64,000 nucleotides of DNA from DASVTU01 sp036387415 (GCA_036387415.1 DASVTU010000022.1:112173-176172), one strand, 5' to 3'. Positions 18,109 through 27,980 are shown, counted from the stretch's first letter. Notes: a model not told the origin generated them from the letters alone. Program-made: numbers and translations.

Positions 18109-19353
18109 GTGATTCACCCGAAAGAAACATTTTCCGCTTTGCATCCACAGGCGATTTCGCCAGCACGCGAAACCGCCGCACTTCTGCCACACTCGAAGCG
18201 CCCGCTACGCATCCTCGTTGCGCACAACGTTTCGCGCCAGCCCAACGGCGGCATGAGTCGCTTGATGACGTTTATCCACGACCGTCTCGCAGATTCGGGA
18301 CACGTCGTTGACTATTTCTGCGCCGAAGACGTTCCACAAACTTTGAGCGGACGACTGTCGCGTTTCTCCTTCCCCATACTCGTCCTCAGACACGCCGCAC
18401 GCGCGGCACGCGAAGGACGACCTTATGACCTCGTTAACGTTCATGAGCCGAGCAGCGCGGCAATGACAGCGTTCAAGACTCAGGCCGGAAACCCTGTTGT
18501 CGTTGTCACAAGTTATGGCGTCGAGCGGCGCGGTTGGCATCTCGCACTCGAAGAATTGCGACTCAAGAGACAAGCGCCTTCGCTGAAGACACGACTGTTA
18601 TATCCTTCGACCAGCCTCTGGCAATCAACCATCGGGCTACGGCGTGCAGACCATATCTTTTGCTCGAACGCGGAGGACTTATCTTTCCTCTGCGAGCAGA
18701 TGAATTTGCCGCAAAGCAAAATCACACGCATCCATTCGGCGGCTGATAGCGTCTTTAGCGAGGCCGCACAGGGGCGCAGTTATGAACGTTGCGAGCGTCT
18801 GCTGTTCGCTGCGACGTGGCGCAAGAACAAAGGCATCGAAGACCTTGTGCCAGCTTTCGTGGCGCTCGCTGCTCGTCATCCGAGGCTTGAGTTAATCGTG
18901 CTTGGCGGTGGCGTGCCTGCCGACGCCGTGCTTGAAGCCTTCCCGCCGCATGTGCGTGGGCGCATCAAGTGTGTGCAGGCGAGTTCTGATGCAGGGACGG
19001 CGGCGGAGTTCGCACGCGCCGACCTCTTTCTTCTGCCGAGTCTCTTTGAGGGAACGCCGCTCACGCTCATCGAGGCGATGGCGAGCGGCCTGCCCATCGT
19101 CACGACGGCGACGTGCGGGATGAAGGATGTCATTCTCGACGGCGTGAACGGCTTGCTTGTGCCCATTCGTTCGCCGGACGCGATAGTAAATGCGGTTGAG
19201 AGACTTTTGAAGGACGAACGCCTCCGCGCCGAGCTGGGCAGCAACGCGCGCGAGGATGCTTTGGAGAAATATACTTGGAAGCATGTGGCCGCACCGGTTC
19301 GCGTGGTGTACGAACGTCTGTGCGAGGCGAGAGGCGCGCAGACGGAGGGCTAA
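18109..19353 (+). CDS. GT4 family glycosyltransferase (GTG start)
   Basis: The 414-residue protein starts at GTG 18109, directly abutting the previous TAA. The first ~35 residues precede the GT-B strand RILVAHNVSRQPNGGMSRL. C-lobe motifs are ATWRKNKGIEDLVPAF and the donor site PSLFEGTPLTLIEAMASGLP. The stop overlaps the next start (TAATG), so translation is probably coupled. Confidence 0.87.
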   Translation: MIHPKETFSALHPQAISPARETAALLPHSKRPLRILVAHNVSRQPNGGMSRLMTFIHDRLADSGHVVDYFCAEDVPQTLSGRLSRFSFPILVLRHAARAAREGRPYDLVNVHEPSSAAMTAFKTQAGNPVVVVTSYGVERRGWHLALEELRLKRQAPSLKTRLLYPSTSLWQSTIGLRRADHIFCSNAEDLSFLCEQMNLPQSKITRIHSAADSVFSEAAQGRSYERCERLLFAATWRKNKGIEDLVPAFVALAARHPRLELIVLGGGVPADAVLEAFPPHVRGRIKCVQASSDAGTAAEFARADLFLLPSLFEGTPLTLIEAMASGLPIVTTATCGMKDVILDGVNGLLVPIRSPDAIVNAVERLLKDERLRAELGSNAREDALEKYTWKHVAAPVRVVYERLCEARGAQTEG

Positions 19354-20078
19354 TGGAACGGATGTCTGCAAGTAAAACTGCTTACGAAGCATGGCACATG
19401 CGATTGGACGTTGATGCGGAGGCCGACACGCCGTGGCACAATCTCGTCAAGCAACATCTCGAACCAGAACGCGACCTCGGAGGAAAGAGAGTTTTGGAGA
19501 TTGGATGCGGTCGTGGTGGGTTCGCCTGTTGGTTGGCGAGTCAGACGCCGCGCCCGTCCGAAGTTGTGGCCGCCGATTTCGCACACACCGCCATCGAGAA
19601 GGGACGTGCATTTGCGTCAGAGCGAGGCATCGCGGGCGTCGTGTGGGAGGTGGCGGACATCCAGAACATCGCGCACGCGGATGCGAGTTTTGATACGGTT
19701 GTTTCGTGCGAAACGATTGAGCATGTGCCCGACCCGCGACGCGCGTTGCATGAACTGGCGCGCGTGCTGCGTCCCGGCGGACGACTCTTTCTCACCACGC
19801 CCAATTACCTCGGCACGTTCGGCCTCTATCGCGGCTACATGCGCCTGACAGGCCGACGCTACACGGAGGAGGGGCAACCCATCAACAATTTCATGTTGCT
19901 TCCCCTGACGCGCGCGTGGGTGGCGCGTGCGGGCTTGCGCGTGCGTGTGGTGGATGGAGTCGGGCACTACTTGCCGTTTCCGGGTCGCGCGCCCGTCGAG
20001 TTACCCGTGTTCAATAACCCGCGATGGCTGCAACGTTGGTTCGCGTTGCACTCGCTGATGGTCGCGGTGAAACCATGA
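19353..20078 (+). CDS. Class I SAM-dependent methyltransferase (Methyltransf_11/UbiG-like)
   Basis: The protein has 241 residues from ATG 19353. SAM motif I is VLEIGCGRGGFACWL (about 47-61), with VVAADFAHTAIEKG as motif post-I, VVSCETIEHVPDPRRAL as motif II and VLRPGGRLFLTTPN as motif III. Sugar methylation is the likely role in this locus. Overlaps join it to both neighbours (TAATG upstream, ATGA downstream). Confidence 0.88.
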   Translation: MERMSASKTAYEAWHMRLDVDAEADTPWHNLVKQHLEPERDLGGKRVLEIGCGRGGFACWLASQTPRPSEVVAADFAHTAIEKGRAFASERGIAGVVWEVADIQNIAHADASFDTVVSCETIEHVPDPRRALHELARVLRPGGRLFLTTPNYLGTFGLYRGYMRLTGRRYTEEGQPINNFMLLPLTRAWVARAGLRVRVVDGVGHYLPFPGRAPVELPVFNNPRWLQRWFALHSLMVAVKP

Positions 20079-20671
20079 GAGTGATGACGCATTTCCTGCT
20101 CTGGAATCTGGGTCTGGCAAAAGCTGAGACGCAGACGAGCGAGGCCGAACGCGACTGCCTGGCACGCTATGCTTCGGGGCGCGAGCGACTCATTGAGGTT
20201 GGAGTGTGGCACGGCGTCACAACGTGTCGGCTGCGACGCGCGATGTCGCCCGGAGGCGTTCTGCTCGCCGTTGACCCGTATGCGAAGGGGCGTCTCGGTT
20301 TCAGCGCACAGAAGTACGTCGCGGAGCGCGAGGTTGCTAAAGTTGCCAACGGCTCTGTGCATTGGATTCGACAAACGGGCGTCGAAGCGGCGCGCGAATA
20401 CGCACGTTCGGGCAGCAAGCCCATCGACTTCATCTTCATCGACGGCGATCATAGCTATGATGGCCTGCGCGTCGATTGGGAAGCATGGAGCGGGCTGGTC
20501 GGCGTCGGCGGGGTCGTCGCTCTGCATGATAGCTGTTCGAGCGCCGAGCGACAGATTGAAGACGCCGGAAGCGTCTGTTACACGCGCGAGGTCATCATGC
20601 ATGACGCACGATTCAAAGTGCTTGAAATTGTAGACACCTTAACCGTTCTGGCGAGGTCACAGGAGAGTTGA
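20075..20671 (+). CDS. Class I SAM-dependent methyltransferase (Methyltransf_24-like)
   Basis: The protein has 198 residues. It carries LIEVGVWHGVTTCRL for SAM binding, DFIFIDGDHSYDGL and VGGVVALHDSC, the same layout as the protein at 12088. The start at 20075 overlaps the preceding stop (ATGA) and the stop overlaps the next start (TGATG), so three genes appear translationally coupled. The substrate is unknown. Confidence 0.85.
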   Translation: MRVMTHFLLWNLGLAKAETQTSEAERDCLARYASGRERLIEVGVWHGVTTCRLRRAMSPGGVLLAVDPYAKGRLGFSAQKYVAEREVAKVANGSVHWIRQTGVEAAREYARSGSKPIDFIFIDGDHSYDGLRVDWEAWSGLVGVGGVVALHDSCSSAERQIEDAGSVCYTREVIMHDARFKVLEIVDTLTVLARSQES

Positions 20672-21912
20672 TGGCGAAGCGGCGGCTCTGTTTCATTGTC
20701 GAGAGTGGTTCGGACGTGCGGCTCGTCGAGGGGCTGGCGGAAAGGTTCGAGTTAACGGTGTTGGCGCGGCGCATCGTGGGCGGTGTCGAGATTAGCCACG
20801 GGGCGGCGAACGGGTGCGGGTTCGATTTGACGGTCGAAATGGAATCGCGTGTGGGGTTTGCGCGGTTGGTGTGGCGGACGTTGCGTGCGCGGCGCGGGGA
20901 GATTGATTTCGTGTTGGTGCAGGGTTATGGGTTGGCGGCACTGGCGGCGAATCTCGCGGGGCGAATTTTTGACCTGCGTGTGAGGATGTTGGTGTGCAGT
21001 CCGGTCGAGCGTTATTACCTCTGCCGACGCCAACACGCCGAGGCGTCGAAGCCTTTTCGATGGTGGGAACTGTTCGCGCTCGGTCTGCTGGCGCGCGCCA
21101 ACGCCGTCGTCGGTCAAGGTTATTTCGTGCTGAGTCGTTATCTGGCGGAAGTGGTGCGCGGGCATGGCGGGCGTCGTCCCGTCGAGTGCGTTCCGCTCTA
21201 TGGCGTGGATACGGAAATCTTCTCGCCTCTGACGCGCGAGTCGAAGCGGACGTTGCGCGAACGTCTCGGCTTGCCTCTGACGGGTGCGCTCATCTTCTTT
21301 AGTAGTCGCGTCGCGCCGGAGAAGGACGCAGAGACTTTGCTCGCCGCCGTGCGGACGCTCGTCCGACGCGGGCACGACATCCGCGTCTTGCATCGGAGCG
21401 GCGGCCACCGCGCGTTTCTGGAAGCGGCGCGACGTTTCGGCGTGGCCGAACGCGTCTTTGCCGCCGATGCCGTCCACCCGCACCGCGAGTTGCCGGATGC
21501 CTATCGCGCGTCGGATTTGTGCGTGCAGGCGAGCCGCGAAGAGGGTCTGGGTTTTTCGCCACTCGAATCGCTTGCGTGCATGACTCCTGTGGTCGCCGCC
21601 GACGTGGGTGGTTTGAAGGAGACGATTATCGACGGCGAGACCGGATGGAGTTATCCGGTCGGCGACGCCGAAAGATTGGCACAAGCAATCGAAGAAGCAC
21701 TCGGCAATCCGGCCGAGGCGCAGCGTCGCGCCGCCGCCGGACGCCGTTTGGTCTGCGCGCAATACGAGCGTCGCGCGGTCTTCAATCAGTTAGTAGAGAT
21801 GCTGTGCGCCGACGATGGACGGGTCGAAAACGCGAACGACGCGCAACGACGCCTCGCGCCCGCGACGACGCATCAAGCGCCCGCGCTCCGCGAAGAGACG
21901 GATTCTTTGTGA
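20671..21912 (+). CDS. GT4 family glycosyltransferase
   Basis: The protein has 413 residues. The N-terminus RRLCFIVESGSDVRLVEGL has an unusual GT-B opening. The C-lobe shows FFSSRVAPEKDAETLLAAV and the donor site ASREEGLGFSPLESLACMTP. Its last ~40 residues are a low-complexity charged tail that may be dispensable. The ATG overlaps the preceding TGA. Confidence 0.87.
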   Translation: MAKRRLCFIVESGSDVRLVEGLAERFELTVLARRIVGGVEISHGAANGCGFDLTVEMESRVGFARLVWRTLRARRGEIDFVLVQGYGLAALAANLAGRIFDLRVRMLVCSPVERYYLCRRQHAEASKPFRWWELFALGLLARANAVVGQGYFVLSRYLAEVVRGHGGRRPVECVPLYGVDTEIFSPLTRESKRTLRERLGLPLTGALIFFSSRVAPEKDAETLLAAVRTLVRRGHDIRVLHRSGGHRAFLEAARRFGVAERVFAADAVHPHRELPDAYRASDLCVQASREEGLGFSPLESLACMTPVVAADVGGLKETIIDGETGWSYPVGDAERLAQAIEEALGNPAEAQRRAAAGRRLVCAQYERRAVFNQLVEMLCADDGRVENANDAQRRLAPATTHQAPALREETDSL

Positions 21913-21947
21913 GTTGTCGGAGGCGAGCCGTACGCGTGAGACGAACG

Positions 21948-23213
21948 ATGGAGTGGAGAATAAATCTGGAAGCGGGCGAGATGAGCGACGCAACGAGCGT
22001 TGTCGCTGATGCGGGGAATTGTATCGGCAGTTTTGTGCGCGTCGCGTCGCATCGCACGCGCGTCGCCGTCGTCTCCGACCTGCGCGAAGAGAATTGGTTC
22101 AGTATGAATCTAGTCGCGGACATGCTCGTCGAAGGTTTGCGGCGCGACCACAGCGAAGGCATCTCGGTCGAACGCGTCTGCCCGCCGATGCGTAGAAGAT
22201 TGACGCGCGGCGACGTTTCAAACGGCGTGCGCTTCAACGCCGACCGCCTCATCAATCGCTTCCACGACTACCCGCGCGCCCTGAGACGGATGCGCGACGA
22301 CTTTGACCTGTTCCACATCGTAGACCATAGCTACTCGCAACTCGTACACCAACTGCCGCCGGAGCGCACGGTCGTTACCTGTCACGACCTCGACACGTTT
22401 CGTTGCCTTCTCGCTCCGGCGAGCGAGCCGCGACCGACGTTGTTTCGCGCGATGACGCGACGCGTGTTGAGTGGCTTTCGCAAGGCGGCGCGCGTCGCGT
22501 GCGATAGTGCGGCGACGCGCGACGAGTTGTTGAAGCACGAACTCATCGCGCCCGAACGCGTCGTGGTGATTCCGAACGGCGTTCATCCCGCGTTCCGCGT
22601 CGCGCCGAACGCGCAGGACGACCGCGAAGCCGCGCGATTGTTGGGCGAACCGGACGAGCATGCGATTGACATTCTCCATGTCGGTAGCACCATCGCGCGC
22701 AAGCGAATCGACGTGCTGCTCCGTGCTTTCGCCGCCGTCAGAGAACAGTTTCCGCGTGCGCGGCTGATTCGCGTGGGCGGCGAATTCAATGCAGCGCAAG
22801 AGACGCTGGTCGAGAAGTTAAACTTGCGTGATGCGTTGGTCGTGTTGCCGTATTTGACGACAGGAGTGCTGGCCGCCGTCTATCGTCGTGCGGCGCTCGT
22901 CGTGCAACCGTCGGAGCGTGAGGGCTTCGGGTTGCCGCTCGTCGAGGCGTTGGCGTGCGGCACACACGTCGTCGCGAGCGACTTGCCCGTGCACAGGGAA
23001 GTGGGCGGCGAGGCGGCGACTTATCGCGCGGTCGGCGATGCGTCGGCGTTGGCGGAAGCTTGCGTGGAATTGTTGCACGAAAGAGCGTCGGATGCGGGGC
23101 GTTGGGCGTCGCGTCGTGCGGCGGGCATCGCGCAGTCGTCGCGTTGGATGTGGCAAGCGTACGTCGCCAAAACCGTGGCGCTCTATGGCGAAGTCTTGGA
23201 GTCGTGCGAGTGA
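21948..23213 (+). CDS. GT4 family glycosyltransferase
   Basis: The product has about 421 residues from ATG 21948; ATG 21981 is an equally plausible start. Motifs are RVAVVSDLREENWFSMNL, PNGVHPAF at the domain boundary, LHVGSTIARKRIDVLLRAF and the donor site PSEREGFGLPLVEALACGTH. It resembles mannosyltransferases of GT4, but specificity cannot be read here. Confidence 0.87.
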   Translation: MEWRINLEAGEMSDATSVVADAGNCIGSFVRVASHRTRVAVVSDLREENWFSMNLVADMLVEGLRRDHSEGISVERVCPPMRRRLTRGDVSNGVRFNADRLINRFHDYPRALRRMRDDFDLFHIVDHSYSQLVHQLPPERTVVTCHDLDTFRCLLAPASEPRPTLFRAMTRRVLSGFRKAARVACDSAATRDELLKHELIAPERVVVIPNGVHPAFRVAPNAQDDREAARLLGEPDEHAIDILHVGSTIARKRIDVLLRAFAAVREQFPRARLIRVGGEFNAAQETLVEKLNLRDALVVLPYLTTGVLAAVYRRAALVVQPSEREGFGLPLVEALACGTHVVASDLPVHREVGGEAATYRAVGDASALAEACVELLHERASDAGRWASRRAAGIAQSSRWMWQAYVAKTVALYGEVLESCE

Positions 23214-23250
23214 TGCGGCGACGATTCCGGCGGGGCGACGAGACGGGCGG

Positions 23251-24369
23251 ATGAGCGACCGAGAGCGTCGGCGCGTGTTGCACGTCGGCAAGTTCTACCC
23301 GCCGCACAAGGGCGGGATGGAGACACACTTGCGCGACCTCTGCGAGCGTTTGCAGCAGAAGGTTGACGTGCATGTCTTGGTTGCGAGCGACGCAGCGGAG
23401 ACGACAGAGGAAGTGACGAACGGTGTGCGCGTCACGCGCATGGGAACGCTTCTGAACCTCGGCGCGGCTCCCTTTTGCCCCGGCATGGCGCGGCGGATTC
23501 GCGAGACCGAGGCCGACATCGTGCACCTCCATTTCCCGAACCCGACCGCCTTCGTCGCCTATCTCGCAAGCTGCCACGCGGGTCGCCTCGTCGTCACTTA
23601 TCACAGCGACATCGTTCGACAGAAAATTTCGGGTCGCGCCTTTCGTCCCATCCTCCGACACGTCCTCAGACGCACGCGCGCCATCATCGCCACCTCACCG
23701 AACTACATCGAAAGCTCTCCCGTCCTGCGGCGCGAACGCGAACGCTGCCGCGTCATTCCGCTCGGCATCCCTGTGGAGAAGTTCGCGCACGCGAACGACG
23801 TGGAAGTCGGTCGCATCCGCGCACGCTTCGGCTCGCGCATCGTGCTCGCCGTCGGGCGTTTGATTTACTACAAGGGCTTCGAGTATTTGATACGCGCCAT
23901 GCGACGCGTCGAAGGGCATCTCGTCGTTATCGGTACGGGGCCGCTCGACGTGCGGCTTCGGCGCGAACGCGACGCGGCGGGATTGCAAGAGCGCGTCCAC
24001 TTCCTCGGCGAAGTGGCCGACGCTGCGCCCTACTTTCATGCGGCAGACGTGTTTGCGCTCGCTTCAACGGCGCGCAGCGAAGCCTTCGGCATCGTGCAAC
24101 TCGAAGCAATGGCATGCGGCGTGCCCGTCGTCAACACGCGTCTCGATTCCGGCGTGCCCTTCGTCTCGCTCGATGGCGTGACCGGATTGACCGTCGCGCC
24201 CGCCGATGCGGATGCGCTCGCCGCCGCGCTCAATCGCTTGCTCGGCGACGCCACGCTACGTGCGAAATTTGGCGCGGCGGGCAGAGAGCGCGTGCGCGCC
24301 GAATTCAGCGCCGACGTGATGGCGGAACGAACGCTCAATTTGTACGAAGAAGTGTTGAGCAAGACGTAA
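23251..24369 (+). CDS. GT4 family glycosyltransferase
   Basis: The 372-residue protein opens VLHVGKFYPPHKGGMETHL. It continues with VTYHSDIVRQK, the hinge PLGIPVEKF, VLAVGRLIYYKGFEYLIRA and the donor site STARSEAFGIVQLEAMACG. This is a canonical GT4 enzyme. An open frame runs upstream into the previous gene; ATG 23251 is chosen because homology begins there. It is the last glycosyltransferase of the cluster. Confidence 0.9.
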   Translation: MSDRERRRVLHVGKFYPPHKGGMETHLRDLCERLQQKVDVHVLVASDAAETTEEVTNGVRVTRMGTLLNLGAAPFCPGMARRIRETEADIVHLHFPNPTAFVAYLASCHAGRLVVTYHSDIVRQKISGRAFRPILRHVLRRTRAIIATSPNYIESSPVLRRERERCRVIPLGIPVEKFAHANDVEVGRIRARFGSRIVLAVGRLIYYKGFEYLIRAMRRVEGHLVVIGTGPLDVRLRRERDAAGLQERVHFLGEVADAAPYFHAADVFALASTARSEAFGIVQLEAMACGVPVVNTRLDSGVPFVSLDGVTGLTVAPADADALAAALNRLLGDATLRAKFGAAGRERVRAEFSADVMAERTLNLYEEVLSKT

Positions 24370-24427
24370 GGCGCGCAAGCGTTTGAGACGCGTGAAGCGA
24401 AACGGATGACGAACGAAACGACGAAAG

Positions 24428-25867
24428 ATGATGAACGAGACGACGAAAAAGGAGCGTGTGAGGCGTCTGCTCGACCGCGCAATCTTCGCGGCGCTCGTCG
24501 CCGTGACGACGCTCGCCGTCGTGCCTTACGGTTCGGTTGACCCGTGGTGGGAAGGCATGTTTGAGGCGGCGGTCTTCGCACTCGGCGCGTTGTGGATGGT
24601 GGAGGGCGCGCTCGGCAGCGGGTGGTTCGTCGCCACGCATCGAATGCTTGTGCCGTCGGCGGCATTGCTGCTCTTTGCTGTTGTGCAGACGCTTTCCTTC
24701 GGCGTCGTCAATGTCGCCGGAGTCGCGACGCGCACGACTCTCAGCGCCGACTCGTTTGAGACCGTGCGCTTCGTTCTCAAACTGGCATCGCTCATGCTGC
24801 TCGCGGCGTTGTGGCTGCGCTACACGTCGAGCCATCGCCGCTTGCGTGCGCTCGTTCTGATGGTCGTCGGCATCGGCGTGGCGAGCGCGCTTTTCGGCAT
24901 CGTGCGACAGGTGATGCAGACGGAAGAAACTTTGCGACTCATCTCGCCGCGACTCGCCGCCAATCGCGACGGCTACGCGCAGTTTATCAATCGCAACCAC
25001 TTCGCGTTCCTCGCGGAGATGTCGTTCGGCGCGGCGGCGGGCTTGGTCGTCGGCTCGTTCAAACGGCGCGAACGCCTCCCGCTCTATTTCGCATTGGCGT
25101 TGGTCGTCTGGGCGAGCATCATCCTGTCGAATTCGCGTGGCGGCATTCTAGGTATGTTCGTTGTGTTGACGGTCGTTGCGTTGCTCTATTTCGCTTTCGT
25201 GCGTCGAACGGGCGAAACGACGGAGATGCATGGAGACGAAGCTGTAAGAGCGTCGGCGGGCGCGGGGCGTCGGTTGGTTGTGCGCGTGGGATTGGCGTTT
25301 GGCTTGTTGTTGGTGTCGGCGGGCGTGGTGTGGATAGGCGGCGAGCGTTTGGCGGAACGATTGGAGACGGTGGCGACGGAGGTGGGCGAGCGAGATGCGA
25401 AGGTGCGTTGGGGCGACCGTCGTGTGGAGATTTGGGGCGCGACGTGGGCGTTGATACGCGAACGTCCGCTCGCGGGCGCAGGCTTCGGGGCATACCGCGC
25501 CGCGATAACCAAACACCACGACGCATCCGGCGAGATGTCGCTCGAACAGGCACACAACGATTACCTCGAACTCGCGGCGAGCGGCGGCGTGATTGGCGTG
25601 GCGCTCGTCGCGTGGTTCGTGTTTGCTTTCGTCGGGCGGGCGCGCGTCGGTCTCGGCTCGCGTGATTTCTTTCGGCGCGCGGTGTGTGCGGGCGCACTCG
25701 GCGGCCTCTGCGCCATCGCGGTTCATAGCCTGTTCGACTTCGGTCTGCACGTCACGGCGAATGCGTCGCTTTTCGTTGCGCTGGTCGCGGTCGCGACGGC
25801 GGATAGCCGCGTGGAGAGGCGAGACGGAGAGCGCGTCCGGCGTCGCGTGTTCGCGCGGCGGTTCTGA
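24428..25867 (+). CDS. O-antigen ligase family membrane protein
   Basis: The protein has 479 residues and about ten membrane helices. The large periplasmic loop contains FINRNHFAFLAEM and later RPLAGAGFGAYRAAI with EQAHNDYLELAASGG. The NRNHFA and AHNDYLE motifs are typical of the O-antigen ligase/PglL branch of Wzy_C proteins. It may polymerise the exopolysaccharide or transfer it to an acceptor. Just upstream (about 24402-24450) the DNA repeats an ACGAACGAAACGACGAAA-like word, a short tandem duplication. The TPR gene follows closely, a pairing seen with this ligase branch. Confidence 0.83.
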   Translation: MMNETTKKERVRRLLDRAIFAALVAVTTLAVVPYGSVDPWWEGMFEAAVFALGALWMVEGALGSGWFVATHRMLVPSAALLLFAVVQTLSFGVVNVAGVATRTTLSADSFETVRFVLKLASLMLLAALWLRYTSSHRRLRALVLMVVGIGVASALFGIVRQVMQTEETLRLISPRLAANRDGYAQFINRNHFAFLAEMSFGAAAGLVVGSFKRRERLPLYFALALVVWASIILSNSRGGILGMFVVLTVVALLYFAFVRRTGETTEMHGDEAVRASAGAGRRLVVRVGLAFGLLLVSAGVVWIGGERLAERLETVATEVGERDAKVRWGDRRVEIWGATWALIRERPLAGAGFGAYRAAITKHHDASGEMSLEQAHNDYLELAASGGVIGVALVAWFVFAFVGRARVGLGSRDFFRRAVCAGALGGLCAIAVHSLFDFGLHVTANASLFVALVAVATADSRVERRDGERVRRRVFARRF

Positions 25868-25897
25868 TTGCTGACGGGTTCGGGTTTTCGTCGATTG

Positions 25898-27265
25898 ATG
25901 ACAAAATCAAGTCTTCAATTAAGAATGGTGATGGCTGCCGTCGGCTGCGTCGTGTGTTGCGGGGCGGCATGGTACGCGGCGTGCGCGGGCGTATCAAGGT
26001 TGTTTGCGGAGACGGCGACGAGGCTGCGCGCGACGGAGTATGAGAGCGAAGCGACGCGGTTGGCGGAGAGGGCGTTGCGGCTCAGCCCGTCTGACCCGGA
26101 GGCTCATTATGCACGCGCAGTTGCGGCGGCGGCAGGAGGTGTGGAGGAGGCGTCGGCGGTCGAGGAGTTGGAACGCGCGACGGCGTTGCAGCCGCGTTAT
26201 TATTTGACGTGGTTAAGATTGGGACGTGCGCGCGAGCGCGTGGGCGACGTGGATGGCGCAGTCGCGGCCTACGGCGAGGCGTCGCGGCTTGCTCCTTTTT
26301 ATGCTGCACCGCGCTGGCAGGCGGGAAACACGTTGCTGCGTGCGGGGCGACGCGAGGAGGCTTTCGAGGCGTTGCGACGCGCGGCGGCGAGTCGTCCGTC
26401 GCTGTTTCTTTACACGGTCGAATTGGCGTGGCGTGCTTACGATGGGGATGCACGCGCTGTCGCCGAAGCCGTGTCACCGCAGAGCGCGTCGGCGCGCGTG
26501 GCGCTGGCGCGTTTCTTCGTCAAACGAGGGCGGACGGGTGATGCGCTCGCGCAGTTCCGCGCGGCGGGCGATGGGGTGAGCCATGATGAACGGCAGGCGC
26601 TCGTCGCGGATTTGATTGCTGCGGGTCAGTACAGGGAAGCGCGCGAGGTCTGGTCGGACAAGGATGGGAAGAAGCACAGCGGCGATGGAGAGAGGCAAGG
26701 CGACAGTCAAGAGAGGCAAGACGGCGTTGGAGAAGGGCAAGAGCGGACGGGCGCGGGCGTTGCCGACGTGTTGATTGATGGCGGTTTTGAGGATAAGGCG
26801 AGGGATGAGGGCGCGGGGTTCGGGTGGCGGTTCGTGCGTGGAGTGGCGGGGGTGGTTGTGTCGCTTGATGTATCGGAGCCGCGCGGGGGCGCTCATAGTC
26901 TCTGTTTCGAGTTTGGCGGCACGCCGGACGCGTCTGCGCGCCTCGCGTCGCAACTCGTTGCGGTTGAACCACGTGGGCGTTATCGTCTGCGCTTCGCGGC
27001 GCGCACGGAGAAATTGTTGAGCGGCGCAATGCCGTTGGTCACGGTGTTGGACGCGGGTGCGGGCGGGGGTGTTGTGGCGTCTTCGACGGCGCTTGAGGGG
27101 GGGACGAACGGGTGGAGGGATTACGAGGTGGAGTTTGTCGCGCCGGAGGCGACGGGCGCGGTGGTGTTCGTCGTCGGGCGACAGAGTTGCGCGCAGACGC
27201 CGTGCCCTATCTATGGGCGCGTGTGGTTCGACGATTTTGTTTTGGAGAAACTGTCGTCGGGTTGA
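25898..27265 (+). CDS. Membrane-anchored TPR protein with C-terminal carbohydrate-binding-like domain
   Basis: The product has about 455 residues from ATG 25898; the frame opens earlier, at TTG 25868. One N-terminal hydrophobic segment (about 10-32) should anchor it. Three or four TPR-like helical repeats follow (ALRLSPSDPEAHYARAV, ATALQPRYYLTWLRLGRA, ASRLAPFYAAPRWQAG). A hydrophilic low-complexity linker (about 245-285, many GE/RQ pairs) leads to a jelly-roll-like domain (DVLIDGGFEDKARDEG, GWRDYEVEF). The last gene of the glycan operon, it may scaffold the neighbouring ligase. Function is inferred from context only. Confidence 0.72.
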   Translation: MTKSSLQLRMVMAAVGCVVCCGAAWYAACAGVSRLFAETATRLRATEYESEATRLAERALRLSPSDPEAHYARAVAAAAGGVEEASAVEELERATALQPRYYLTWLRLGRARERVGDVDGAVAAYGEASRLAPFYAAPRWQAGNTLLRAGRREEAFEALRRAAASRPSLFLYTVELAWRAYDGDARAVAEAVSPQSASARVALARFFVKRGRTGDALAQFRAAGDGVSHDERQALVADLIAAGQYREAREVWSDKDGKKHSGDGERQGDSQERQDGVGEGQERTGAGVADVLIDGGFEDKARDEGAGFGWRFVRGVAGVVVSLDVSEPRGGAHSLCFEFGGTPDASARLASQLVAVEPRGRYRLRFAARTEKLLSGAMPLVTVLDAGAGGGVVASSTALEGGTNGWRDYEVEFVAPEATGAVVFVVGRQSCAQTPCPIYGRVWFDDFVLEKLSSG

Positions 27266-27317
27266 CGGTGCGGTGAAGCGTCCGGCAGATGCAAAGCGCT
27301 GAATAGAGAGGGTTTGT

Positions 27318-27788
27318 GTGATGTTGAGACGAATCGTGGTGGGGATGTTGGTGGTGTTGTTAAGCGTGGCGACGGTGGGCGGCGTCGAGCGGGAGCCGCC
27401 GCGCGATGTCTTGGGCGTCTATCCGGGCATGAGCGAAGCGCAGGCGCGGCGACGCCTCGACCGTGCGGGTCGTCAGCAGGTCGCGGAGAGATTGAAACAG
27501 TCTGTCTGGGAGGTGAAAGACCGACGCATTTCTCACGTCGTCGTCAGATTCAGCAACAATCACGTGGTGCGTTGGGTGACGGCGCTGGCGCGCACAGACG
27601 CTGAACGACGCCTGCGCTACGCGGATGTGGGCGACACCAGCCGCGCCGAATATAAGACCGACGGGCGCAACCATACTTACATCTGGACGATACCCTCGCG
27701 TCGTGGCCGCTCCGGTTACGTCGTCGTCGCGGGCGGCAGCGACCCGCAATTCCTCACTTCTTATCGTCTCAGCCGCACCTTCGAGTAA
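27318..27788 (+). CDS. Small secreted protein of unknown function
   Basis: The product has 155 or 156 residues; GTG 27318 and ATG 27321 are adjacent candidate starts. The N-terminus (LRRIVVGMLVVLLSVATVGG) is a signal peptide. The mature part begins LGVYPGMSEAQARRRLDRA, reminiscent of BamE/SmpA-type outer-membrane small proteins, but this is not a firm assignment. It lies 52 nt after the TPR gene and is followed by a strong terminator, so it may be the last gene of the polysaccharide transcript. Confidence 0.6.
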   Translation: MMLRRIVVGMLVVLLSVATVGGVEREPPRDVLGVYPGMSEAQARRRLDRAGRQQVAERLKQSVWEVKDRRISHVVVRFSNNHVVRWVTALARTDAERRLRYADVGDTSRAEYKTDGRNHTYIWTIPSRRGRSGYVVVAGGSDPQFLTSYRLSRTFE

Positions 27789-27821
27789 AGAGCGAAGCCA
27801 AAAAGTAACAAGGTAAAGAGC

Positions 27822-27876
27822 AAAAGCCGTGGAGCGAACTTCGCAAGAATGGTTCGCTCCACGGCTTTTGTTTTTT
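27822..27876 (+). terminator. Strong intrinsic terminator ending the polysaccharide region
   Basis: An 18-bp perfect stem (AAAAGCCGTGGAGCGAAC paired with its complement at 27852-27869) has a 12-nt loop and is followed by GTTTTTT. It lies 33 bp after the small secreted protein gene. Confidence 0.9.
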
Positions 27877-27980
27877 CGACGGCTGAAATTCGTCTTTTGA
27901 ACGGCTGAAACTCGCCTTGTCGTCAGCTTTTGCCGCTTGACTCGCGCCTTCATCTCCCGCCTCAAGTGCTTTTTTTGCGG

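Noticed and set aside
26680..26760. Low-complexity GAGAGGCAAG-like words in the TPR gene as another junction hairpin
   Set aside because: There is no complementary arm. It is an in-frame hydrophilic linker between the TPR and jelly-roll parts.
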